Assembly: GCF_003013395.1 (NCBI RefSeq)
Contig: NZ_PXZM01000002.1
Span: 1-64,000 of the forward strand
Direction of reading: 5' to 3'
From: Brevibacillus fortis
GTDB taxonomy: Bacteria > Bacillota > Bacilli > Brevibacillales > Brevibacillaceae
DNA length: 64,000 nucleotides
This document shows, one piece after another, positions 23,755 to 32,139 of the stretch (position 1 is its first letter; every line of letters starts with the position of its first letter). A program made the position numbers and the translations under genes. Under the pieces are notes generated by a model. It saw nothing but the letters and a program-made list of their open reading frames with translations, was not told the DNA's origin and did not search any database.

Positions 23755-26229
23755 CTAACTCACAATCCGTGGGCGTTCGAGCTTCTCCATCCCATGCACA
23801 GCAATCGCAGCCCACTGCGGTACAAAGCGGTCAATTCGCGCCACCAATACGGTCATATCATCGACAATTTGTCCGGAATGCTGGCGAATGACTTTTTCCA
23901 ACAGTAAATCAGCGACCTCTTGTGGATCATTCGTCTCCAGTTCACTGATGATTCGTTTCATCCACGCTTGCCTGTTCTCAATATGTCGCGGAGCCTCGTA
24001 GATGCCATCGGACATCATTACAAGCAAATCACCTGGCTTGAGCATACGAGATACGACATCCACCTCGATTTCTTCCAAAATCCCCACTGGCAGGTTGTTG
24101 GCCGTGATCGTGATGACATCTTTATTTCTTTTGACAAAGCTCGGGGTGGAGCCGATTTTTACAAAACGGGTATGAGCTGTTTGCAGATCAATCAGAGCCA
24201 AGTCCACTGTCGCGAACATTTCTTCCTTGGAACGCAGGGCGAGAACTGAGTTAACGGTTTTGATCGAAATTTTTTCGTCCATGCCAGAACGCAAAAGCTG
24301 CTGGAGCATATCGAGGGCGGACTGACTCTCTATGGATGCCCGCTCGCCATTTCCCATTCCATCGCTGATCGCCAGCGCCATTTTTCCATTACCCAAATCC
24401 ATCGTGCGGAAGCTGTCACCGGATAGTAGCTTGCCGTCTTTGGCCGCACCTGCGACCCCGATATCGATCTCATACGTTTTGGCGGAAGCAAGGCACATCG
24501 TGCATGAACCATCTTTTTGCGCTTCACAATGCCGCTCGCGAACTACAATGTTTTCTCCCAAAATCTCGGTGAGCATGGGAGCCACGATCTTCGCGCATTC
24601 ATCGCGGCCATAGCAAGTCGGCTGACTGATTTCGATATCGACCTTCCCTTCTTCCAAGCTGTGTATTTCTACGCGGCGAACCGACAGACCCAAGCCCTCC
24701 AATGCTTGTGAGACCTGCTTTTCCTGAAAGCTCAGCTCCATGCCCTCCCGTTGTATTTCCCGGGCAAAATCACTCATGACACGAGAGACTCCCGATAGCT
24801 GGTCAGCTACGAGCATCCGGCTTTCCTTTACTTGCTTTTTCAGTTGGTCAAACGATTGCTGACGATCGTATTCCTGCTCCATCACCGTCATGACCTTTTC
24901 GGTTTTGACACACTTGCGCTCCCAATCACGCGGCGGAGTCACACCGGCCAAGGTACCGTGCTCGTACACTTTTTCCATTAAAAAGCGCATTCCCTCATAG
25001 GTCGATTGCGTATCTTTTTCCCAGCATTGTTCTTTTTTCCAGCATTTCTGGCAGGTGAATTCAGATACGCGACTGAGAAAGGCATCGGCCTGTTCTTCCA
25101 TTTCTTCAGGATCGGCTGTCTGGGCAAAGCTATGGGAGAGTTGCGTAAACAGGTCGGAGAATTGCTGGATTTTGCCCGCTGTCACATCACGGACTCTGCG
25201 CATGTATTCTTGATGGGATTGTAGATTCTCGGGAGTCCCGGGGATAAATCGGGCTACTTTTTTCCAAAGAGCAGCAGGGGTCAGAATGAAGAGCACAATC
25301 GCTAGAGAGGTTTCGATCAAGGAGTAGTAGAGTGTCTCTTCTGCTCCACCGTAAATCGCAAGAATAGCCGTACCAATCAACAAGCCTGCGGATACACCCA
25401 CTTTGCCGCCTTCCTTCAGCAAGCCTGCCAGAAGACCGGAGAAAGCGAGCAAATTGATTTGTAAAAGCGCACTCACATTAGCCAGACTGAGGATGAGACC
25501 CGTAACCACACCAACAGCCGCACCGATCGTGCCACCACCGACAAAAGCAAAGACGAGCAGCAAATAGCGTGTAAGTACATGCTCCATCGAAATGCCTTCG
25601 ACCATCCAATCCACAGTACCTGTCATCAAGGAGGCCAGTAAAATGACTAACGAAACGATCTCTTCATTTTTGAGAGGCTCATAGGGTTTCGCCAAATGAA
25701 TGATCGATAAAGACTGAATGAAGATGAGCGTTAGTACGAAACCAAGAATCGCTTCTACTGCGACCATTACGAGCTCGTAGGTCGTTACCTGGTTGGTCAG
25801 AACCGCATACAACAGACGGCTGATGAAAATCGTCCCGACGACCAGCAAAGGCGTCCGTGAAAAATCTTTCTTGCGCATTTTATTCATCAGTTTGCAGGCA
25901 AACAAGGCAAGGATCACGCTCAAGGCGGTTTCCAATCCAACAGGCACTGACTGGGTAAACGCCCCGATAATAAGAGCCATCCCCGTGACAAGCAAACAAT
26001 CTCGACGAATATAAAACATGACAATGAAATACGGTATAGCAAAGGGAGTTAGCTCTTCCACGATCAGAGCTCGTCCCAATAAGAAGCCCATGAGGATGGG
26101 GAGAACATTCCACTTCTCTATGAAATCTGCTACTTTTTCTCCCCACGTCTGGGCAGTGGTACCCATTCGATCGGACACTTGCCGCGTCCAAGCCTGTCCG
26201 GCCTGTGTTACGTTTTTGTTCGCAATCAT
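23755..26229 (-). CDS. spoIIE: stage II sporulation protein E (PP2C phosphatase)
   Basis: An 824-residue protein with three parts. An N-terminal membrane domain has about ten helices (residues 45-330). A central regulatory/FtsZ-binding coiled region contains a CQKCWKKEQCW cysteine cluster. The C-terminal PP2C phosphatase has its metal motifs SDGMGNGERAS and MMSDGIYEAP. It dephosphorylates SpoIIAA to release sigma-F in the forespore and helps place the polar septum. GGGGTGGAG precedes ATG 26229. The promoter has the unusual 21-bp spacer of a Spo0A-activated spoIIE promoter. Confidence 0.97.
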   Translation of the reverse strand: MIANKNVTQAGQAWTRQVSDRMGTTAQTWGEKVADFIEKWNVLPILMGFLLGRALIVEELTPFAIPYFIVMFYIRRDCLLVTGMALIIGAFTQSVPVGLETALSVILALFACKLMNKMRKKDFSRTPLLVVGTIFISRLLYAVLTNQVTTYELVMVAVEAILGFVLTLIFIQSLSIIHLAKPYEPLKNEEIVSLVILLASLMTGTVDWMVEGISMEHVLTRYLLLVFAFVGGGTIGAAVGVVTGLILSLANVSALLQINLLAFSGLLAGLLKEGGKVGVSAGLLIGTAILAIYGGAEETLYYSLIETSLAIVLFILTPAALWKKVARFIPGTPENLQSHQEYMRRVRDVTAGKIQQFSDLFTQLSHSFAQTADPEEMEEQADAFLSRVSEFTCQKCWKKEQCWEKDTQSTYEGMRFLMEKVYEHGTLAGVTPPRDWERKCVKTEKVMTVMEQEYDRQQSFDQLKKQVKESRMLVADQLSGVSRVMSDFAREIQREGMELSFQEKQVSQALEGLGLSVRRVEIHSLEEGKVDIEISQPTCYGRDECAKIVAPMLTEILGENIVVRERHCEAQKDGSCTMCLASAKTYEIDIGVAGAAKDGKLLSGDSFRTMDLGNGKMALAISDGMGNGERASIESQSALDMLQQLLRSGMDEKISIKTVNSVLALRSKEEMFATVDLALIDLQTAHTRFVKIGSTPSFVKRNKDVITITANNLPVGILEEIEVDVVSRMLKPGDLLVMMSDGIYEAPRHIENRQAWMKRIISELETNDPQEVADLLLEKVIRQHSGQIVDDMTVLVARIDRFVPQWAAIAVHGMEKLERPRIVS

Positions 26230-26265
26230 TTCGCTCCACCCCGTTCTTGGTCAATGTGTTTCTCC

Positions 26266-26333
26266 ATTATACGGAGGGGGCATTGTAAAATTTGTCAAAA
26301 ATCCAATGAATATTCACAGAATCGTGCGACAAA
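26266..26333 (-). promoter_or_regulatory. Spo0A-dependent spoIIE promoter
   Basis: Minus strand: TTGACA (26293-26298), then exactly 21 bp, then TATAAT (26266-26271). A 9/9 match to the 0A box TTTGTCRAA (TTTGTCAAA at 26291-26299 on plus) overlaps the -35. A second, TTTGTCGCA (26325-26333 on minus), lies 26 bp upstream. The 21-bp spacer is the known feature of B. subtilis spoIIE. Confidence 0.85.
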
Positions 26334-26352
26334 TTCAGTAACGCAAATGGAC

Positions 26353-26385
26353 AAAAAAAACCGACGTTATGGCGGATAACGTCGG
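26353..26385 (-). terminator. terminator after yabR
   Basis: Stem CCGACGTTAT/ATAACGTCGG with CCGCC-type loop, followed by seven or more T on the minus strand. Confidence 0.88.
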
Positions 26386-26482
26386 CTGACAGGTGATTCG
26401 CGCTTTGCGAAACGGGCTTAGGATACTTTATTCGTCAAGACATTGAAATGACCTTCCTACTTTTACAGTCAAAGTGCGCTTT

Positions 26483-26833
26483 TCATAAAAAAAGAAAAGT
26501 CATAATTTTCCGAATCAAAAAGACTGACCGCGACCCTTTTTCTCTACGCTTTTCTTCAAAGCCTTCACTTCGCTCCCGCTGATAGCGGGGTGGCCGTTCC
26601 TTTTCCATTGTTTTTTTGATAGAAAGCCCGATCTTGCCTTCACGGAGGCTGAGGACTTTTACCTTTACCGTGTCTCCTACTTTTAAAAATTGATGGATAT
26701 CCCGGACATAGACGTCAGCAATTTCACTAATATGCACCAGTCCGGTCACATTGCCCGACAGCTCAACAAACGCTCCGAATTTGGTGATACCCGTGACTTT
26801 CCCTTCCAGTATGCTCCCGACCTCGATCTCCAT
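26483..26833 (-). CDS. yabR: S1 domain RNA-binding protein YabR
   Basis: 116 residues. A single S1 domain covers residues 1-70 (EVGSILEGKVTGITKFGAFVELSGNVTGLVHISEIADVYV… VKVLSLREGKIGLSIK), followed by a basic tail. The role is presumed RNA binding in translation or decay; no specific function is assigned. GGGAGG precedes ATG 26833. The last 15 residues are hydrophobic and differ from the charged tail usual in the family, hinting that the 3' end has drifted. It is part of yabP-yabQ-divIC-yabR. Confidence 0.9.
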   Translation of the reverse strand: MEIEVGSILEGKVTGITKFGAFVELSGNVTGLVHISEIADVYVRDIHQFLKVGDTVKVKVLSLREGKIGLSIKKTMEKERPPRYQRERSEGFEEKRREKGSRSVFLIRKIMTFLFL

Positions 26834-26874
26834 GACGTGGAATGCCTCCCTCTCGTTGAAGATCAGCTGTATAT

Positions 26875-27183
26875 TTAATCTGGAATGATATAGATGCTTT
26901 CGCCCTGCTTGGTAAACAATATCCGCTTGCGGACCAGCTCTGCCAAGTACTCCTGATCGTTTAGCCGGCTTGCCTCATATGTCAGATCCTCTTGCTTTTG
27001 CTGCAAGACCGCTGATTCTTGCTTCAGGGCTCCCAGCTCTGTCTCTTTCTTGGACAACTCGCCACTTTGCAAGAACAAGGTATAGCTAGTCCAGACGAAA
27101 AAGCACAGGATCACAAAGAAAAAGAGACGCATTCTCCTTCTCTGCCCTTTTCGGTTAATGGAAGAGGTTCTTGCTTCCTTCAT
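26875..27183 (-). CDS. divIC: septum formation initiator DivIC (FtsB-like)
   Basis: A 102-residue bitopic divisome protein. A short basic cytoplasmic N-terminus (RKGQRRRMR), one membrane helix (about 19-38) and a coiled coil (about 40-75, KKETELGALKQESAVLQQKQEDL) are followed by the LNDQEYLAELVRKRILFTKQGE motif of the FtsB/DivIC family. It acts with FtsL and DivIB in septal peptidoglycan synthesis. AGGTGG precedes ATG 27183, 19 bp after yabQ. Confidence 0.94.
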   Translation of the reverse strand: MKEARTSSINRKGQRRRMRLFFFVILCFFVWTSYTLFLQSGELSKKETELGALKQESAVLQQKQEDLTYEASRLNDQEYLAELVRKRILFTKQGESIYIIPD

Positions 27184-27201
27184 CAGTACGCCACCTCGAT
27201 T

Positions 27202-27774
27202 CTACTCCCGCTTTCTCTTTGAGTGAAACCAATTCTTCCAATTGGTCCAAATTCCTGTTGTTTTTCCGTACATTTTTTTCCACAAATGTTGACCCCATCT
27301 GGCAAAAGGAGAGGTGACAAAACGCGTCACTTTCCACAAAAAGCCGAGGATCGCGAGCAACACGGAATACAAAAATGCCAGCACCATGATGATCACTCGG
27401 ATAAGAAAAAGCACAGGACGTACAAGCAGGGTGTCTATAATTTTTACGACCGTACGGTAAAACCACTGACAGAATTTTATCACGCGGTGCAAGAAAAGGA
27501 TATACTTCTTACTACCTAATAAGAAGTACAGCCACGCGCCAAATATCATTCCAAAAAATATGGGAAACCGAATAATCCCGTCGTTCACTTTCACCAAAAT
27601 CAAGAAGACAGCGCCCATACTGCCGACCCAAAAAAGGATGTCAAAGAAAAAGACCAACCAGAGTGGCAGCCTGGCTTTGCCCTTAAATACATGGTACGTA
27701 TCGAATCCCATACCCATAAGTGCACCACACGTCGACATGGCAAATACCGTCTGCAACTGGATGACGATATTCAC
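27202..27774 (-). CDS. yabQ: spore cortex biosynthesis protein YabQ
   Basis: 190 residues. About four membrane helices are followed by an arginine/lysine-rich tail. FDTYHVFKGKARLPLWLVFFFDILFW near the N-terminus is the family signature. In B. subtilis YabQ sits in the outer forespore membrane and is needed for cortex formation. Its ATG overlaps the yabP stop (ATGA), so the two are coupled. Confidence 0.93.
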   Translation of the reverse strand: MNIVIQLQTVFAMSTCGALMGMGFDTYHVFKGKARLPLWLVFFFDILFWVGSMGAVFLILVKVNDGIIRFPIFFGMIFGAWLYFLLGSKKYILFLHRVIKFCQWFYRTVVKIIDTLLVRPVLFLIRVIIMVLAFLYSVLLAILGFLWKVTRFVTSPFARWGQHLWKKMYGKTTGIWTNWKNWFHSKRKRE

Positions 27775-28055
27775 TTGAATAACTTGCCGAAGAATCCTCT
27801 CGATCGATCGCCAGCCTGCCCTTGCTCCAGATAGGCCATCTCGTGAACAAGCCCCTCGATCGCTACTTCTCCGGTTTCCAGACTCAGATTTTTCATATGC
27901 AGGTTCTGGCCTCGTATAGTTAAAAAGCCGCCGTCCGTCTCCAAGAGGAATTCTTCGCTGTCAAAGCTTTCGACGTTTTTTACTCCCGATATCGCTAAGC
28001 TGCGACGATTAATCATCACGACTTCATGGCGTGGCCGTCTCGTGTGATCGTTCAT
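27771..28055 (-). CDS. yabP: sporulation protein YabP
   Basis: 94 residues. NRRSLAISGVKNVESFDSEEFLLETDGGFLTIRGQNLHM defines the YabP/YqfC beta-rich family. Sporulation-specific and expressed in the mother cell in B. subtilis. AGGAGGGAG precedes ATG 28055. I looked for a sigma-E promoter in the 60 bp upstream and found no convincing one. Confidence 0.93.
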   Translation of the reverse strand: MNDHTRRPRHEVVMINRRSLAISGVKNVESFDSEEFLLETDGGFLTIRGQNLHMKNLSLETGEVAIEGLVHEMAYLEQGQAGDRSRGFFGKLFK

Positions 28056-28116
28056 GACTACTCCCTCCTCACGTACCCTTCTTGTACTATCCTATGGGGA
28101 GGGATGTCCTGATAGA

Positions 28117-28150
28117 ACAAAAAAACCCCCGTATGAATACGGGGGTTTTT
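28117..28150 (-). terminator. terminator after the surface protein gene
   Basis: Stem CCCCCGTA/TACGGGGG with TTCA loop, flanked by runs of A and T on both strands, between the surface protein stop and yabP. Confidence 0.9.
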
Positions 28151-28161
28151 CCAGACTATCC

Positions 28162-30201
28162 TTACTTGTAAACGGTGTAGTTCCCGTTCACATAGATGAT
28201 TTTGTAACCAGTACGCTCCGTGATGGTTTTAAGAGGCAGGGTAGGAACGTTGTTTTTCAGCTGAACCGCTGCAGGCAGCGTTACATTTTGGCCATTGATG
28301 TTCACCACGTTTGATCCGACCTTGAATTGCATGACCGTATTGCCGCTCACAACTTTTGCAGTTGTTTTGGTGTAGCTGATCGAAAACCCGAGGGCATCAC
28401 GGAAAAACGTAGTTGGCATCAGCGTGTTGCCATTTACGGTATACGGTGCCACTGCGAGTCCGGTTGTTTTACCAGCCTTCGTAAAGGAAGCGACGTTCTG
28501 CTTGAAGCTCACGCCATTCAGAGTCACGATGGTCGCCGGACGAGAGAAGAGCAAGCCTCTCTCCTCGGAGTTGTAGACACCAATGTTGTACACACCTGGC
28601 GTAGCCGGATTCACAATGCCAGCTGTCTCAGCGATATTGACCTGAGCTGCTGTTTTTGCCGGAATATCCTGGGCAGGGATAATAATCAGATTTTGTCCGC
28701 GTACACCAACAAAGCTAGCGGCCACACCGTTCACCGTTACTGTGTTCGCTGGCAAGTAGGCTGGAACACGGAAGCCAACTGGGAGTACGACTTCGATGAA
28801 GCCTTGATTACGAACAATCGGAGCACCCATCGCCTTGATACCGATTGAAATACCAGCAGGAGTAGAGGCAGTCGCTCTCGTCAGCCCAACCGTTGCCAAT
28901 GTATTATCCACCGCAACTGGAGGAGTCACTCCAGTAACTTGAAACTCCTTCGACTTATAGGTCTTGTTGTCAATTTTGGCCGTCACAGTATATGTTCCCG
29001 CTGTTTTCGGAGTGGTCAAGTAGCCTTCGAATGCAAACTTGATGGTCGCGCGATTCGTGCTACTGAATCCGTAAGGCGTGCGGAAATAAACCTTATTCCC
29101 CAACACACTTACATTCGTCACTTGAGCACCATTGACAGTGACACTATTGCTGGTAAGAATAGGTGGAACGGTTACCCCACTTGGGAATTCCACCTCGATC
29201 TCTGCGTTCGCCCCCAGCTTGGAGGATAGATCCACATCAAACGTATAGCTCGTACGCGCTCCCGCTGAACTGTCCGACAAAGAAACAGTGAATGGCGTAT
29301 TGCTTGTGTTTGTAATCTCTACATCTTTTGACTTGTATTCCTTGCTGTCATATTCCACTTCATACGTATAGTACTTGTCTGGCTTGGATGGGTTTACAAT
29401 CCCCGCGGAAGAGGTAAACTCCAGCTTTATGTAGCTATCTCCGTCTGCACCACTCGGAATCTCAATCCGAATCGAGTCGTTGTCGAGAATCGAGACATAA
29501 TCAGGTTTGTACCCGTTTACCTTCACATCAGATTTGCTGATGCTCTTTGGCAGCATGTCCTTGGAAGGAAAATTGACGTAAATGTATTTGCCCTCTTTCA
29601 GCGTGCTTTTCGAGGAGAGATTGAATTTTCCTAGTGTTAAGGAGATGGCGTCCTCGGCATTTTTACTGCTGTGGGAAGCCTCGAAGTCGCCCTTGCTGCT
29701 GCTGCTGCTACTGCTGCTGCTTGAAGACTTGGTGATCGTAATCTTGTCGCCCTTGTAGCTGGTCTCTGCACTTGTTTTTACTTCGATTTCGTAACTACCC
29801 TTGTCTTCCGGGTTGGTGATATTATCAATCGTCAGTATTAGTACAGTACCTTTTTTGATCTTTTCATCGATTTCGACCTCAACCACATTTTTGCTTACGT
29901 ATACGTTGTCGATTGAAATCTTGTTTTTATCGTCATCTTTTAGCGTGACATCCGATGTTTTCAATTTTTTATCCACCGAATATTCGGTTGGGAATCTAAC
30001 GAAAATACTGTCACCTGATGATAGGTCCTTATTGATTTCAAACTCAATCGTATATTCTGTTTCCTCATCCACACCTGTATCGTCTGCAGAAACATCCTCA
30101 ATAGAGAGAGCATAAGCCGCTTTTGGCTCGAGCATCAGTGGACTAGCCAATACCGCGGTGGCCAGCAGCACCGAGATCCCTTTGTTTACGCTTTTATTCA
30201 T
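28162..30201 (-). CDS. secreted beta-repeat protein with copper amine oxidase-like C-terminal domain
   Basis: 679 residues. A Sec signal peptide (1-32, ending about AAYA) is followed by four immunoglobulin-like repeats of about 105-130 residues (about 40-155, 175-290, 300-415, 430-560). Each has a hydrophobic pattern such as VRFPTEY/VEFPSGV…VTVNG…NPxxxGxYxxxV. The C-terminus (about 580-679) is a copper-amine-oxidase N-domain-like fold (LMPTTFFRDALGFSISYTKTTAKVV). Such domains are common in Bacillales cell-surface proteins and do not imply oxidase activity. A run of eleven serines separates repeats 1 and 2. No cell-wall anchor or S-layer domain is seen. It is inserted between yabP and rqcP and is not part of the syntenic core. 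Confidence 0.8.
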   Translation of the reverse strand: MNKSVNKGISVLLATAVLASPLMLEPKAAYALSIEDVSADDTGVDEETEYTIEFEINKDLSSGDSIFVRFPTEYSVDKKLKTSDVTLKDDDKNKISIDNVYVSKNVVEVEIDEKIKKGTVLILTIDNITNPEDKGSYEIEVKTSAETSYKGDKITITKSSSSSSSSSSSKGDFEASHSSKNAEDAISLTLGKFNLSSKSTLKEGKYIYVNFPSKDMLPKSISKSDVKVNGYKPDYVSILDNDSIRIEIPSGADGDSYIKLEFTSSAGIVNPSKPDKYYTYEVEYDSKEYKSKDVEITNTSNTPFTVSLSDSSAGARTSYTFDVDLSSKLGANAEIEVEFPSGVTVPPILTSNSVTVNGAQVTNVSVLGNKVYFRTPYGFSSTNRATIKFAFEGYLTTPKTAGTYTVTAKIDNKTYKSKEFQVTGVTPPVAVDNTLATVGLTRATASTPAGISIGIKAMGAPIVRNQGFIEVVLPVGFRVPAYLPANTVTVNGVAASFVGVRGQNLIIIPAQDIPAKTAAQVNIAETAGIVNPATPGVYNIGVYNSEERGLLFSRPATIVTLNGVSFKQNVASFTKAGKTTGLAVAPYTVNGNTLMPTTFFRDALGFSISYTKTTAKVVSGNTVMQFKVGSNVVNINGQNVTLPAAVQLKNNVPTLPLKTITERTGYKIIYVNGNYTVYK
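29692..29730 (-). repeat. serine-codon microsatellite in the surface protein
   Basis: A run of AGC-type codons (gctgctgctgct… on the plus strand, interrupted by one cta) encodes the polyserine linker. Trinucleotide repeats keep frame when they expand or shrink, so linker length may vary between strains. Confidence 0.7.
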
Positions 30202-30261
30202 CGGTAACGCCTCCTTCTCTACAATTCCCTACTATGATAGGAAATGTTCGGCAGGAAAGGG

Positions 30262-32040
30262 TTACAGACTGGTAACGAACGATTTTACCCATAACTTGGA
30301 AAAGTCGATCCACCCAAACGAATCGACCGCAATTCCTTGCAAGGCGGGATGGTAGTGATCAATGCGTTTCGTATGGTACAGAAAAAGCAACCACGCCTCA
30401 TCTCTAAGTGTATCCTCCATTTTTTCCAAAGCCCGCATGCGGTCTCTACTGCCTTGCAGCTGAAGAATTTCTGACATCCGCTCCTCAACAATCGCCAGCC
30501 TGTCATCATCTAAAAACCGGTGAATCATCGAGCATTTGTTTTTGTAAATCTCAATTAATCCCATCTCGATATCTCGCTGCAAGACTTCCCCCATCATAGC
30601 CATTTCAGCATGGTGTTCGGCATAGCACGAAAAGAATTGGTCTTTCGTGATAGGCTTCAATTCGAGTCGAATGCCAATCTGCTGACATCTTCTCTGAAAC
30701 CACTCAGCTTCTTCCCGGACTTTTTTCACGTCACTGAAACACAGAAAAACAGGCTCCCCCTGATATGCGCTTTTTTTCAGCCATTCTGCTGATTCTTCTA
30801 TGGTATGCGCGGCAAATTGCATACGTTGGCTTCGCTCTGGCAAAAAGCTTCCGGCAGGCGTAAACGTCTCTTTTTTCAGGTCTCGAATCATTTGTACGGG
30901 GTCGATCAGCAGTTTGATTGCCTGGCGAAAATCGAAGTCGTGCTGAATACCGGGCTTTCGAAAGTTGAAGTTCACATAGTGACAGCCTACCTCTTGAACC
31001 TCCAAAGATTTGCTATCCTCTTCCGTCGCCTCATCCTCAGCCAGTGAGAGTTGATACCGTTGCTTCGAAGCACTTGATCCCGGTACTCGCCAGATTTCTA
31101 CCCGATCCAGAATCGCCCGCTCCCGATAATAGTCGTCGAACGCTGCCAATACCAACCGATCCTCTGTAAATTCGATCATCCGAAACGGGCCTGTCCCCAC
31201 AATCGCAGACTCCGAAAAAGGCACATCATGCGGCAAGATCGACATCCCGATGCAAGATACCAAATGCAAGAAAAAACCGTTCGGCTTATGTAGATGAAAA
31301 GTAATCGCTCCGTCATTTCGCTGTTCGATCCAATCGATATCGTCCACTTGCCAACGATACGGAGAATCCAGCTCAATCAGCCGCTGAACGGTATAGGCTA
31401 CGTCTTCTCCTGTCAGTACACGACCGTGGTGAAAGCGAACTCCTTTTCGTAAATAAAAGGTCCAAGCACTCCTATCCATATTGCTTTCCCAAGCGTAGGC
31501 TAGCTGGGGTTTAAAATCTTGTGTAGCCAAATCGAAAATGACGAGCGTATGGCAGATTTGCTGGATAAAATGACTCTCCGCCGCTACTGCTACGAATGCG
31601 GGGTCAATGGTTGAAAAAGCTCGTTCACGTGGAATACGTAAAATCTCCTGACGCCTCTTATCGTTTTCTTCCGCGATAAATCCGAATTGACTATCCCACG
31701 TTTCCTGCAAAAGCCGCTTCGCACCCACAGGCAAATTTTTATGATGCAAAAGCTCCACTGCTTCCCTAACGTTCCCGTCCATCAATAGCTTCTGAAAGTA
31801 ACTGGTCAAAAAGTCAGTGATATCACAGAGAATCGTGAGTGTAGAATGATTCCCCCGTCCTACCCCTGCCTTCCATAGAAGAAGACCCTCACTCTCCCAT
31901 TTGCGCAAAATCAATTTTACATTGCGGGGCGTACAGCACAGAAGCTGGGACAGCTCCTGTATGCTGATCTTTTGTTCGCGACCCTTCTCCCATTCGGATA
32001 GCCCGAGTAGCATCTGCATAAAGTGCTCATTGCTTTTCAT
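30262..32040 (-). CDS. SgrR-type transcriptional regulator with solute-binding domain
   Basis: About 592 residues. The N-terminal winged helix (about 5-110; SIQELSQLLCCTPRNVKLILRKWESEGLLLWKAGVGRGN) precedes a family 5 solute-binding-like domain (about 165-580; FRMIEF, YAWESNMDRSAWTFYLRKGVRFHHG, TGEDVAYTVQRL). No signal peptide is present, so the binding domain is cytoplasmic, as in E. coli SgrR and Bacillus YbaE-like proteins. It is divergent from an MFS exporter 100 bp away. In E. coli sgrR is likewise next to the sugar efflux gene setA, so ligand-controlled efflux is a reasonable inference. The start could be ATG 32052. Confidence 0.85.
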   Translation of the reverse strand: MKSNEHFMQMLLGLSEWEKGREQKISIQELSQLLCCTPRNVKLILRKWESEGLLLWKAGVGRGNHSTLTILCDITDFLTSYFQKLLMDGNVREAVELLHHKNLPVGAKRLLQETWDSQFGFIAEENDKRRQEILRIPRERAFSTIDPAFVAVAAESHFIQQICHTLVIFDLATQDFKPQLAYAWESNMDRSAWTFYLRKGVRFHHGRVLTGEDVAYTVQRLIELDSPYRWQVDDIDWIEQRNDGAITFHLHKPNGFFLHLVSCIGMSILPHDVPFSESAIVGTGPFRMIEFTEDRLVLAAFDDYYRERAILDRVEIWRVPGSSASKQRYQLSLAEDEATEEDSKSLEVQEVGCHYVNFNFRKPGIQHDFDFRQAIKLLIDPVQMIRDLKKETFTPAGSFLPERSQRMQFAAHTIEESAEWLKKSAYQGEPVFLCFSDVKKVREEAEWFQRRCQQIGIRLELKPITKDQFFSCYAEHHAEMAMMGEVLQRDIEMGLIEIYKNKCSMIHRFLDDDRLAIVEERMSEILQLQGSRDRMRALEKMEDTLRDEAWLLFLYHTKRIDHYHPALQGIAVDSFGWIDFSKLWVKSFVTSL

Positions 32041-32139
32041 AAGGCATCTCATTCCTTAAAAGGTGAAATTCATAGAGGAATCTTACCCTTTTTCTTCTCC
32101 TTTTCATAGCTACAATTGGAAAAAAAGGAGGTCCTCCCC

